Source: Balneola vulgaris DSM 17893 (GTDB lineage: Bacteria > Bacteroidota > Rhodothermia > Balneolales > Balneolaceae). From it: a stretch of DNA of 64,000 bases. The position numbers were made by a program, and so were the translations under genes. Below the pieces are notes generated by a model. The model was not told the DNA's origin. It worked only from the letters and a program-made list of their open reading frames with translations, and did not search any database. The DNA is taken from contig NZ_AQXH01000001.1 of NCBI RefSeq assembly GCF_000375465.1, forward strand, positions 891,212 to 955,211, in the 5' to 3' direction. This document shows, piece by piece, positions 1 through 7,138 of the stretch (position 1 is the first letter of the stretch; every line of letters starts with the position of its first letter).

Positions 1-186
1 AAGAATATCAAACAGAATCTATTCTTTGCGCTCATCTATAACACCCTTGGGGTTCCAGTAGCAGCCGGAGTATTATATCCAATCTTTGGCTTACTACTCT
101 CGCCAATGATTGCCGCTTTAGCCATGAGCTTTAGCTCTGTTTCGGTAATTGGTAATGCCCTTCGACTTAAAGCCGTTAAACTATAG
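1..186 (+). CDS. Copper-type P1B ATPase, C-terminal fragment
   Basis: The reading frame is open from the first base and stops at 184-186, giving 61 residues. They contain two hydrophobic segments and end in the pattern [12 protein letters not shown], which is characteristic of the last membrane helices of CopA/SilP-type heavy-metal translocating P-type ATPases. These pumps export Cu(I) or Ag(I) from the cytoplasm to the periplasm. The catalytic DKTG and CPC motifs would lie left of the window, so metal specificity cannot be read here. It lies upstream of the mercury module and across from the cus operon, which fits a metal-resistance island. Family call is firm; the exact metal is inference. 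Confidence 0.8.
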   Translation, partial: KNIKQNLFFALIYNTLGVPVAAGVLYPIFGLLLSPMIAALAMSFSSVSVIGNALRLKAVKL

Positions 187-190
187 TTCC

Positions 191-222
191 AAAAAAGCCC
201 TTAACTATGTTAGGGGCTTTTC
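191..222 (+). terminator. Terminator after P-type ATPase
   Basis: An AAGCCC/GGGGCTT-type hairpin with a short AT-containing loop, ending in a T-run, sits 5 bases after the ATPase stop codon. It separates the ATPase from the mer module. Confidence 0.6.
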
Positions 223-254
223 AATTTCTGACAGGAGTCAATTGAGAATTAATT

Positions 255-276
255 TATTTAAGTATTTGCTTAAATA
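255..276. promoter_or_regulatory. Inverted-repeat operator upstream of ArsR-type regulator
   Basis: Perfect 8-base arms TATTTAAG and CTTAAATA flank a 6-base spacer. The site lies 40-60 bases upstream of the regulator start at 316. AT-rich imperfect dyads of about this size are the usual binding sites of ArsR/SmtB repressors. A weak -35-like TTGCTT at 266-271 overlaps the right arm and a TATACA lies at 287-292 (15-base spacing), so repressor binding would cover the promoter. The operator role is inferred. Confidence 0.55.
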
Positions 277-315
277 ATAAAATTAGTATACAATTGAATA
301 AACTTATCCCATATT

Positions 316-696
316 ATGAGTAAACAAGATTGTATAAGAGAGGTAGCTGACCTCAATCAAATAAACCGATGTATAAATTCCTTAGAACAGGTAGATACAT
401 CTATTTATAAATTAACTGATATTCTAAAACTAGCAGCGAATGACGTCAGGCTTAAAATTCTTTTTCTGTTAAATGCTGAGGAAAAATTATGTCCTTGTGA
501 TCTTGGGGATATCCTGAATATGAGTATACCTGCTATATCTCAACATCTTAGAAAACTAAAAGATGGTGGTTTAGTCGGTACCACCCGAGATGGGCAGGTC
601 ATTTTTTATTCTTTGAATCCTGTTTATAAAAAAATTCTGTCTCCAATTTTTGGACACATTAATAACAACCAACTATTAAAAGTTTTAGCAGCATGA
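316..696 (+). CDS. ArsR/SmtB-family metal-responsive repressor
   Basis: A 126-residue winged-helix protein of the ArsR/SmtB family. These proteins repress their own operon and release DNA when metal binds. The recognition helix region reads MSIPAISQHLRKLKDGG (about residues 69-85), followed by a wing at GTTRDGQVIFYSL. The metal-sensing motif KLCPCDL gives Cys59 and Cys61, corresponding to the CVC of classical ArsR; Cys6 and Cys19 are further candidate ligands. Its stop codon overlaps the start of the MerT-MerP gene by 4 bases (ATGA), so the two are translationally coupled. It likely acts as the mercury sensor here in place of MerR. Autoregulation through the dyad at 255-276 is inferred. Confidence 0.85.
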   Translation: MSKQDCIREVADLNQINRCINSLEQVDTSIYKLTDILKLAANDVRLKILFLLNAEEKLCPCDLGDILNMSIPAISQHLRKLKDGGLVGTTRDGQVIFYSLNPVYKKILSPIFGHINNNQLLKVLAA

Positions 697-1307
697 GTAA
701 ACAAAAAAACAATCAAACAGAGACCAAGTGGATTGGAGCGGGAATCTTTGCCGCATTTTTAGCTTCTTTATGCTGCATCACTCCTGTTGTAGCTTTAGTA
801 GCCGGTGTAAGCGGAGTAGCAGCCACTTTTTCCTGGATCGAACCATTCAGACCTTATATAATCGGGCTTACCGCACTATTGCTTGGTTATGCATGGTATC
901 GAAAATTAAAACCCAATTGGGATCCGGATTGTGCTTGCGAAGAAAATCCATCTTTTCTGAATTCTAAAAGCTTTTTAGGAATAGTAACTGTAGTTGCTGC
1001 ACTGTTAATAAGCTTCCCTTACTATTCGACTATTTTTACTTCGAAACCGGATCAGAAAGTTATCTACGTACAGAAAGATCAGGTTGAAACTGTTTCATTC
1101 AATATTGATGGAATGACCTGCGCTGGATGTGAAGCAGCAGTCTTAAGTGCCGCTCATGGCGTAGAAGGTGTACTCGAAGCTTCTGCTTCATATGAAAAAC
1201 AAAATGCTGTTGTCAAATTTAATAAAGAGAAAACGACAGTCCCAACTATTATTGAAGCGATAAACAAAACCGGTTTTATAGCTTCAGAAAGTGCTAAACT
1301 TAATTAA
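693..1307 (+). CDS. merTP: MerT-MerP fusion, mercuric ion uptake protein
   Basis: A 204-residue inner-membrane protein joining a MerT-like transporter to a MerP-like metal-binding domain. The first membrane helix carries the Cys27-Cys28 pair (LCCITP) that receives Hg(II). Two more helices follow at about 53-70 and 94-112, with a cytoplasmic-type pair Cys80/Cys82 between. Residues about 132-200 form a heavy-metal-associated domain with GMTCAGCE (Cys143, Cys146). In mer systems the MerP part captures Hg(II) outside and MerT passes it inward to mercuric reductase. The gene overlaps the ArsR-type gene by 4 bases. No merA follows within this window, which is unusual. Confidence 0.88.
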   Translation: MSKQKNNQTETKWIGAGIFAAFLASLCCITPVVALVAGVSGVAATFSWIEPFRPYIIGLTALLLGYAWYRKLKPNWDPDCACEENPSFLNSKSFLGIVTVVAALLISFPYYSTIFTSKPDQKVIYVQKDQVETVSFNIDGMTCAGCEAAVLSAAHGVEGVLEASASYEKQNAVVKFNKEKTTVPTIIEAINKTGFIASESAKLN

Positions 1308-1313
1308 GTTTAT

Positions 1314-1523
1314 ATGACAACCACCATTGCTGAATCAACCATATCATGCCCTAAATGTGGAAATCAATCCACAGAAACCATGCCCACAGATTCTTGCCAG
1401 TTTTTCTGGGAATGCCCTGAATGTAAAGAGGTGCTTAAACCCAAACAGGGAGACTGCTGTGTATTTTGTTCTTATGGAAATGTTCCCTGCCCTCCTATTC
1501 AGAAAGGCAGAGATTGTTGTTGA
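1314..1523 (+). CDS. GDCCVxC-domain small Cys-rich protein
   Basis: A 69-residue protein with 11 cysteines. It has an N-terminal rubredoxin/zinc-ribbon-like part (CPKC at 12-15, CPEC at 34-37) followed by the signature GDCCVFCSYG (Cys48, 49, 52) and PCPPIQ. This matches the family named for its GDCCVxC motif, some members of which carry selenocysteine and which frequently accompany mer genes. Its biochemical function is not established; a thiol-based mercury-binding or transfer role is inferred from the cysteines and context. It starts 6 bases after merTP and is the last gene of the unit. The start ATG at 1314 keeps the first CxxC pair. Confidence 0.8.
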   Translation: MTTTIAESTISCPKCGNQSTETMPTDSCQFFWECPECKEVLKPKQGDCCVFCSYGNVPCPPIQKGRDCC

Positions 1524-1536
1524 ATTTGTTAATGTA

Positions 1537-1974
1537 TTATCTAGATGACCAATGAAGTGCTACAACAAACCATTTTCCATCTTCTTTTTTAAGCACAGCC
1601 AACTCTAAGCTATTCATATCAATTTCTCTTCCTGAATAGGTTCCAGTCATTTTAGTTTTTGACGACACCCAAGCTACGTCCCCTTCAATTTTAATAGTTT
1701 TAGATACTTCTTCACGGTTTATAGCACTCAAAAATTTCCCGTCGGAATGAAAATGGTGAGATAGATACTCAGCTTTGGTTTCAATTCCTCCACCTTCAAG
1801 TATCACAGCGTCATCATGAAGTAAACTTGAAGCAGTTTTTCCATCATTAGATACGATTGCATCTTCTAGGTTCTGTAATGCTTTAGCAACTTGTTCTCTG
1901 TCGGTTGTTGCTTGTGCAAAAAGTGTGGTCCCCGATATAAGTAAGATAAAAGTTATGCTTAGTAAATTTTTCAT
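1537..1974 (-). CDS. Secreted NTF2-like (DUF4440/SnoaL) protein 1
   Basis: A 145-residue protein with a Sec signal peptide (hydrophobic residues 5-20, cleavage near LFAQA). The remainder fits the NTF2-like cone fold: an N-terminal helix (REQVAKALQNLEDAIVSND), the HDDAVILEGGG strand, and a final strand KEDGKWFVVALHWSS. These DUF4440-type domains are small ligand-binding or scaffold modules, and catalysis cannot be predicted. It is the last gene of the long minus-strand metal operon, 25 bases after the cytochrome gene. A second related protein (2503-2994) lies on the other side of that cytochrome. Only 13 bases separate its stop from the stop of the opposing GDCCVxC gene. Confidence 0.7.
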   Translation of the reverse strand: MKNLLSITFILLISGTTLFAQATTDREQVAKALQNLEDAIVSNDGKTASSLLHDDAVILEGGGIETKAEYLSHHFHSDGKFLSAINREEVSKTIKIEGDVAWVSSKTKMTGTYSGREIDMNSLELAVLKKEDGKWFVVALHWSSR

Positions 1975-1999
1975 AGTAGTATTTATTATTGTTATTCAA

Positions 2000-2479
2000 T
2001 TAATTGACGGGATATGTCTTTTCCCATTTACGGTATATCTCGTCGTCCCATAGATTTTGTATAAAAGCAATCACGGCTTCCTTTTCTTCCTCTGTTAATA
2101 CGTTTTTAAAAGCCGGCATACTTCCACCAAATGGAATCCCTCCATTGTTAATGGTTTCAATAAGAACCTCTTTTGAATGGTGCCACGTATGTGCGGTACC
2201 ATTTAGTGGTGGAGCAGGAAATTGGCCATCCGGATTGGGTGTTTTCCAGTCTTCAACCAATCCTTGGCCCAAGCCTCCGTGGCAATGAGAACAATTGGCA
2301 CTGAATACGCGATCCCCTAATTCAAATTGTTCTTTGGTGTACCAACGACTTTCAATAAAAGTGATTGCTCCATCTTTAGCCTTAGATTCTTCTTGTTTTT
2401 CTCTACATCCAATCATAAAGAAAGAAACCGTAGTGAATCCAAAAAGAAAAACTCGTTTAATTATAAACTTGAGTGTCAT
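2000..2479 (-). CDS. Cytochrome c lipoprotein, monoheme
   Basis: A 159-residue protein with a hydrophobic N-terminus and a lipobox ending at Cys25 (FMIGC), so it is probably membrane-anchored on the periplasmic side. A single heme c site CSHCH (Cys63, Cys66, His67) and a likely axial Met121 in GGSMPAFKNVLTEEE indicate a class I cytochrome c. The C-terminal helix EEKEAVIAFIQNLW is also typical. Related cytochromes are common in Bacteroidota copper-resistance loci. It is flanked by two NTF2-like secreted proteins in the same operon (gaps of 25 and 23 bases). An electron-transfer role in metal detoxification is inferred; partner proteins are not identified. Confidence 0.8.
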   Translation of the reverse strand: MTLKFIIKRVFLFGFTTVSFFMIGCREKQEESKAKDGAITFIESRWYTKEQFELGDRVFSANCSHCHGGLGQGLVEDWKTPNPDGQFPAPPLNGTAHTWHHSKEVLIETINNGGIPFGGSMPAFKNVLTEEEKEAVIAFIQNLWDDEIYRKWEKTYPVN

Positions 2480-2502
2480 TGTAGAAATTTAAATACAGAA
2501 TT

Positions 2503-2994
2503 TTAATTTCGTACAGCTCTGGATGAACCATGATTTTGCATGATCTTCCATCCCTTTTCTGTTTTTTTAAGAACCGAAGTAGCTACCGCTTGTCTTTCGA
2601 TAGTTCTGCTGTCTTCCCCTCCCGTTACGATTTTATAGTTGTACGTCTCAAAGGCAACTGCAATCTTTCCTTCAATTTGTACATTCACTTTATAATCGAT
2701 AAACGAAAATTCTTTAAAATGACCTAACTCAGGTCCAATATGATTATCTAAATAATTCTGATAGCTTCCTTCATATTTTCCATTCTCAAAGACATCAGCA
2801 TCTTCTGTAAAAAGGCTTTGAGTACCAGTTACATCTAAAGCCTCAAGAGCATTTTTATACGCTTTCAGAACTTTTTTTACTGCTTCCACTTCCTCAGAAT
2901 TTGCCATTTTTTTATGATTCTCATGATTCATATTCTGAGCTGATATGTATCCCGTTGAAAGTATTAATAAACCTGTTAGTAATATTGTTTTCAT
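2503..2994 (-). CDS. Secreted NTF2-like (DUF4440) protein 2
   Basis: A 163-residue protein with a signal peptide (residues 1-19, ending ISAQ) and a His/Met-containing start of the mature chain (NMNHENHKKM). The core resembles the NTF2-like DUF4440 fold: VKKVLKAYKNALEALD helix, FTEDADVFENG strand, and the terminal KKTEKGWKIMQNHGSSR strand. It is a distant paralogue of the 1537-1974 protein. The mature N-terminus could bind copper, but this is only inference from composition. It lies 13 bases after the DUF2231 gene and 23 bases before the cytochrome gene, clearly in the same transcription unit. Confidence 0.7.
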   Translation of the reverse strand: MKTILLTGLLILSTGYISAQNMNHENHKKMANSEEVEAVKKVLKAYKNALEALDVTGTQSLFTEDADVFENGKYEGSYQNYLDNHIGPELGHFKEFSFIDYKVNVQIEGKIAVAFETYNYKIVTGGEDSRTIERQAVATSVLKKTEKGWKIMQNHGSSRAVRN

Positions 2995-3007
2995 GTTTTT
3001 TACCTGA

Positions 3008-4081
3008 TTATTTTAGTTGTGATAATTCGATTTTTGAAATAAGTATACTTCCTTTTCCTTCAATTCTTAATCCTACAGCTCCCGATTCTGGAGCGTCTCC
3101 ATGTCCATGAACAGCCATTTCTTTATTTACATATCCCCTGAAATGAGTATCATTTCCAACAACTCTGAAAAACTGATTTCCAACTGGTTCAAATTTACCT
3201 TCCTGAAACACATTATCTTCAGCTTGCTCTTTTCTTCCCTGTATTATTACACCTGAAGATTTGAGCTGTACATAATCAAAATTATTATTATCAATGAAAT
3301 GGTGAATCAACGTCAAATCCCCATCGAAATCAGTCATGTCGATATAATAGTCGACTTGAACATTTTGATAATTGCTATGTGAGACGAATGTGTTTGATCC
3401 TTCTGTTATACTTAACTTCAAATATTGAGTACTATTCGAAACTAAAACTTCAGGATTTAGGTCATTAACTGAACCTTGTGTCCAATGAAAGTTTCCAATC
3501 AAATCCGTAACCCCATTTTGGTTTATTTCCCAAAACCAATCACCATTCTCTTTTTGTGTAAAAGAAGATTCATAAGAATTAGAACTTAAATCTATTACAT
3601 CAGAAGTAGCCTCTACTTTTTCAAGCAATTGTCCGGTGCCAGCGCCATATCCAAATACCATTTCAGCCCCATTCTCTCCTGTTTCATACAATATAAAGAG
3701 CCCTGGAAGTACCGCTACAAAAGCCAAATATTTTGTAATCGGTTTTTCAAATTGTTTAAAATAATGTAGTCCGATTCTTAATATGGCAAATGCTATAAAA
3801 AACCATACCAACCAAAAAGCCCAATCTGCGTGATTGTTTAAAACTGATTGTGCTTCTGCAGGAAGAAAAACACTATCAGCTGCTGATTTACCGGAGTAAT
3901 AAACTCCTATTGCAGAAAGAGACCCCACTAAATATATAATTGTACTTTTCTTTTCATCCCACCATTCATCAGAAATGAATAGTGAAACAAAGTTCATTAA
4001 TACCGCTAATATGATAATCCCGATTGGGAAATGAACCAATAGTGGATGGATATTCGGAGCCCATTCTGGTATAAATTCCAT
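3008..4081 (-). CDS. DUF2231 membrane protein with C-terminal periplasmic domain
   Basis: A 357-residue protein. The N-terminal about 150 residues are a DUF2231-type integral membrane domain: the signature HPLLVHFPIG (residues about 12-21) begins the first helix, followed by three more helices. In related proteins this domain accompanies cytochromes and redox enzymes, but its function is unproven. The C-terminal about 190 residues are beta-rich and look like a concanavalin/LamG-type (DUF1080-like) sandwich, presumably periplasmic. It is 68 bases downstream of the DUF305 gene and 13 bases upstream of an NTF2-like gene. The two-domain fusion suggests a membrane-anchored periplasmic binding protein; ligand unknown. 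Confidence 0.65.
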   Translation of the reverse strand: MEFIPEWAPNIHPLLVHFPIGIIILAVLMNFVSLFISDEWWDEKKSTIIYLVGSLSAIGVYYSGKSAADSVFLPAEAQSVLNNHADWAFWLVWFFIAFAILRIGLHYFKQFEKPITKYLAFVAVLPGLFILYETGENGAEMVFGYGAGTGQLLEKVEATSDVIDLSSNSYESSFTQKENGDWFWEINQNGVTDLIGNFHWTQGSVNDLNPEVLVSNSTQYLKLSITEGSNTFVSHSNYQNVQVDYYIDMTDFDGDLTLIHHFIDNNNFDYVQLKSSGVIIQGRKEQAEDNVFQEGKFEPVGNQFFRVVGNDTHFRGYVNKEMAVHGHGDAPESGAVGLRIEGKGSILISKIELSQLK

Positions 4082-4149
4082 AGTTTTTTAAATTAGATTT
4101 ATGTTAGTGTATGTTTAGTTAGCATCTATTTTACATGCTTTGAAAGCGG

Positions 4150-4689
4150 TTAATTCAAACTCCCTTCAAAGATTGGAACCGGTCTTGAATTCGCTTCTTC
4201 TGCTGTTTCAGCAATTCCATTTTTTTTAATGTCTTCAATGAGCCATTCCATTTCTTTTATTTCTCTAAGCTGAGCTTTTATGATTTCGTCGGCTAGTTTT
4301 CGAACTCTTTCATCTTTGATATTTGCACGTTCGCTAGTCAAAATGGCAATCGAATGATGAGGAATCATGCCTTCCATATAGTCTGTTCCCGTAACTGTAC
4401 TTTGACTTCGAACTAGCCAAATGGATGATATGATTAATATAAATCCACTTATAAAAATCATCATGTTGGCTTTTTTATTCTTGTACATATTCAACATAAA
4501 GGCCAACATAATTATGATCATTGCGCCGCCCATTATCATGGTCATAAATAAACGCGTTTCACTAAACCAAGCGTGGTTTATTAGCTCATATGAATGCAGG
4601 TACATTAAAAAGAACATCGCTATCATTGATGTTCCTATCATGATGAAAAATTTCAGATAGTTTCCATGTTCATGTTTTGACGGTTCCAT
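4150..4689 (-). CDS. DUF305 membrane protein of copper operon
   Basis: A 179-residue protein with three predicted membrane helices (about 12-30, 46-66, 74-91) followed by a DUF305 domain. The domain is recognised by DYMEGMIPHHSIAILTSE (about residues 102-119) and the helix KLADEIIKAQLREIKEMEWLI. DUF305 folds into a four-helix ferritin-like bundle in which the M..MIPHH residues are candidate metal ligands. Such proteins are regularly encoded with Cus and Cop systems. The His/Met pattern and gene context support a copper- or silver-binding role; no direct function is known. Gap to the upstream DUF3347 gene is 39 bases. Confidence 0.78.
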   Translation of the reverse strand: MEPSKHEHGNYLKFFIMIGTSMIAMFFLMYLHSYELINHAWFSETRLFMTMIMGGAMIIIMLAFMLNMYKNKKANMMIFISGFILIISSIWLVRSQSTVTGTDYMEGMIPHHSIAILTSERANIKDERVRKLADEIIKAQLREIKEMEWLIEDIKKNGIAETAEEANSRPVPIFEGSLN

Positions 4690-4728
4690 AGTAATAGTGT
4701 TTTCTTTGTTAAATTCACTTACAATTAA

Positions 4729-5250
4729 TTACTTATTTATTTCTCTTACAGTTGAACCACATTTATGCATTTTCTGTCCGAAATAAGGATTAGCAATTTT
4801 CTCACTTTCACTCAACCATTTCGCTCCTTGTCTATTATTCGCCATTGGACAGAATTGAACATATAAGGCATTTTTATCATACCCTTGATTTTCCACTGCC
4901 TTCACAAGCTCTTCTGTAATCAAAAGTAATGAGCTTCTCAACTCTTCTATATTTTTTGCTTCAGATGCAGATTCAACAGCTGTGAGCATTTTTTGATGAT
5001 GAGTACCATGCTTTTTTTGATGCTCATTGTGCTCATTCATCTCATAATTAGATTTTACTTCCTTAGAAAATTTAGAAATATGTCTCTGTGCTTTATCAAA
5101 GTCATCTACTACCAGAGCATTTTTAAAATCCATGTATTCACTGATCAAAATTGATAAATGATCGTCGTGAGCGTGCTTATTTTTATCTTGAGCTTGTACA
5201 CTTGCAGTACTCATTAATAAAGCTATAAGTGCAATTAGATAAGTTTTCAT
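4729..5250 (-). CDS. Stand-alone secreted DUF3347 metal-binding protein
   Basis: A 173-residue protein when started at the ATG at 5250, which gives a clean signal peptide (MKTYLIALIALLMSTASVQAQ pattern). An upstream in-frame start at 5307 would place a charged extension before it and overlap cusB, so it was not chosen. The mature chain is a helical DUF3347 domain with a His-rich stretch (HNEHQKKHGTHHQK) and a C-terminal QFCPMA..G..WLSESE.IANPY......HKCG motif. The same domain forms the C-terminus of the neighbouring CusB. It is probably a periplasmic copper/silver chaperone-like protein feeding the efflux pump; this role is inferred. Confidence 0.78.
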   Translation of the reverse strand: MKTYLIALIALLMSTASVQAQDKNKHAHDDHLSILISEYMDFKNALVVDDFDKAQRHISKFSKEVKSNYEMNEHNEHQKKHGTHHQKMLTAVESASEAKNIEELRSSLLLITEELVKAVENQGYDKNALYVQFCPMANNRQGAKWLSESEKIANPYFGQKMHKCGSTVREINK

Positions 5251-5273
5251 AGTATTATATATTGTATTTAGAA

Positions 5274-7127
5274 TTATGATTCGATTTTTAATATGGTTTC
5301 GCCGCAATTATGCATTTGGTCTCCGTAATAAGGATTGGCAATCTCTTCAGTTTCACTTAGCCAATACCCTCCTTTTCCCTCATCTGTCATAGGGCAATAT
5401 TGTTGGAATATCACACCCGGTAAGCCAAAGGTTTTAACACTCTCTATCAGGGTTGATGAAAGCATTAGAAAGGCAGCCCTTTGAGCTTCGATGTTCTGAG
5501 ATTGTTTTAGCTCTTTATTAGATGAGTCAATTTTTTCAAGTTGTTTCATCCATGTGGTATGCTGTTCTCCTTTCACCAGCGTCATGTTTACATTTTTGAG
5601 TTCATTCTCAAGTTTATTCGCATATGCAGTAACTTTGGATTTATCTGACATTACCAATGCGTCTTTCAATTTCAAATATTCCTGAACTACATTATTTAAC
5701 TGAGATTTAAATTCTGCAGGAACCGATTCCGCTTCCTTATTTATGGATTCCTCATTTATTATTTGTGAATTCATCTCCATATTCATAACACCAGAATCTT
5801 CTGCACCCATGTTATGCCCTTCATGACCAGTTCGATTAGATCCCGTTCCTGGGTTTCTATTCATCATGCTGAATTTATCTGCAAGTTGTGCAGCTCCGTC
5901 CAACTTGAAATTGCCATGTGTAACCACTTCTTCTCCGACTTCAAGTCCTTCCAGGATGATGTATTGATTTCCAACTCTTTTACCTAAAGTAACTTCTCTG
6001 GCTGCAAAAGTGGGTTCTTCTTTGTTTGGTATCTGTACAAATACGATGGAACGGGGCCCTGTCCAAAGCACAGCTGATTTAGGAACCAATAAAGACTTAT
6101 GATTTGAGATATTAGCTGACAATATTCCTTCAGCTAACATGTTCGGTTTTAATTTCTTATCAGGATTATTTGCTTTCACTCTCACCTTTGCTGTTCGGCT
6201 CACATTATTGACAGATGGATCCACGAAACTAACCGTTCCTTCAAATTTTTCTCCAGGATACGTTGCTATAGTGAACATAATCTTTTGTCCTTCTTGTATT
6301 AAGGATAGATCAGATTCATATGCATCAAACATCACCCACACACTAGATAGATCTGCTACCATATACATCATACTTCCACGATTTACGTAGTCTTCGCGGG
6401 AAACATTTAGCTTTGTTACGTAACCGGTTGCAGGAGATACAATGTCAATTTCGGTTTTAATCTCACCCGTTGACTCGATATTCTCTATAGTTTGAGCAGG
6501 TAATTCCCATAAAGCTAATTTCCGTTTAGCCGATTTATACAACACGGGATTTTGTTCTTTGAATTTAGCCGCTTGTAACAATTCTTGTTGAGCAGAAATC
6601 AACTCAGGCGAGTATATAGAAGCAATTTTTTGCCCTTTTCTAACAAAAGCACCTTCATAATCCACATAAAGATTTACGATTCTACCAGCAAATAAAGCAG
6701 TAACACTAGATACCTTATTTTGATCAACCTTTATTTTTCCCGGCAAATAGATTGTTGATACTGGAATTCCTGAGCTAATAACAGAAGTTTCAATTTCAGC
6801 TAGTTTCATAGCTGCAAGTGACATCTGTATTTCATTCGGGTTTCCATTCACAACAGTATTTTCTTGTACTTCTATGAGTTCCATGCCACAGATTGGGCAA
6901 TCACCGGGTTCATTTTGACGAACGCTGGGGTGCATACTGCACGAGTAAATCACATTTCCTTTTTCATCTGTATGATTTTCAGCCACATGCTGATCCATTT
7001 CCCCCAGTTGACCTGACTGCTCCATCGTATGAGTATTTGTCCCATTCTCACCAAAAAGAAGCCCACCTAGAATGACCCCGACAACTCCGATTAGTATATA
7101 TAAACCGTATTTTTTTAAATTATTCAT
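5274..7127 (-). CDS. cusB: CusB-type RND efflux periplasmic adaptor with HMBD and DUF3347 domains
   Basis: A 617-residue membrane-fusion protein linking CusA in the inner membrane to the CusC outer-membrane channel. Residues 8-24 are an N-terminal anchor. Residues about 60-86 form a heavy-metal binding domain (YSCSMHP...CPICGMEL, with Cys63, Met65, His66, Cys77, Cys80). Residues about 120-420 hold the usual beta-barrel/lipoyl/hairpin adaptor core. A Met/His-rich linker follows, and residues about 470-617 are a DUF3347 domain ending YCPM...HNCGE. At 617 residues it is much longer than E. coli CusB (about 400) because of these added domains. It starts 11 bases after cusC. Confidence 0.88.
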   Translation of the reverse strand: MNNLKKYGLYILIGVVGVILGGLLFGENGTNTHTMEQSGQLGEMDQHVAENHTDEKGNVIYSCSMHPSVRQNEPGDCPICGMELIEVQENTVVNGNPNEIQMSLAAMKLAEIETSVISSGIPVSTIYLPGKIKVDQNKVSSVTALFAGRIVNLYVDYEGAFVRKGQKIASIYSPELISAQQELLQAAKFKEQNPVLYKSAKRKLALWELPAQTIENIESTGEIKTEIDIVSPATGYVTKLNVSREDYVNRGSMMYMVADLSSVWVMFDAYESDLSLIQEGQKIMFTIATYPGEKFEGTVSFVDPSVNNVSRTAKVRVKANNPDKKLKPNMLAEGILSANISNHKSLLVPKSAVLWTGPRSIVFVQIPNKEEPTFAAREVTLGKRVGNQYIILEGLEVGEEVVTHGNFKLDGAAQLADKFSMMNRNPGTGSNRTGHEGHNMGAEDSGVMNMEMNSQIINEESINKEAESVPAEFKSQLNNVVQEYLKLKDALVMSDKSKVTAYANKLENELKNVNMTLVKGEQHTTWMKQLEKIDSSNKELKQSQNIEAQRAAFLMLSSTLIESVKTFGLPGVIFQQYCPMTDEGKGGYWLSETEEIANPYYGDQMHNCGETILKIES

Positions 7128-7138
7128 GATAGTTCGTA

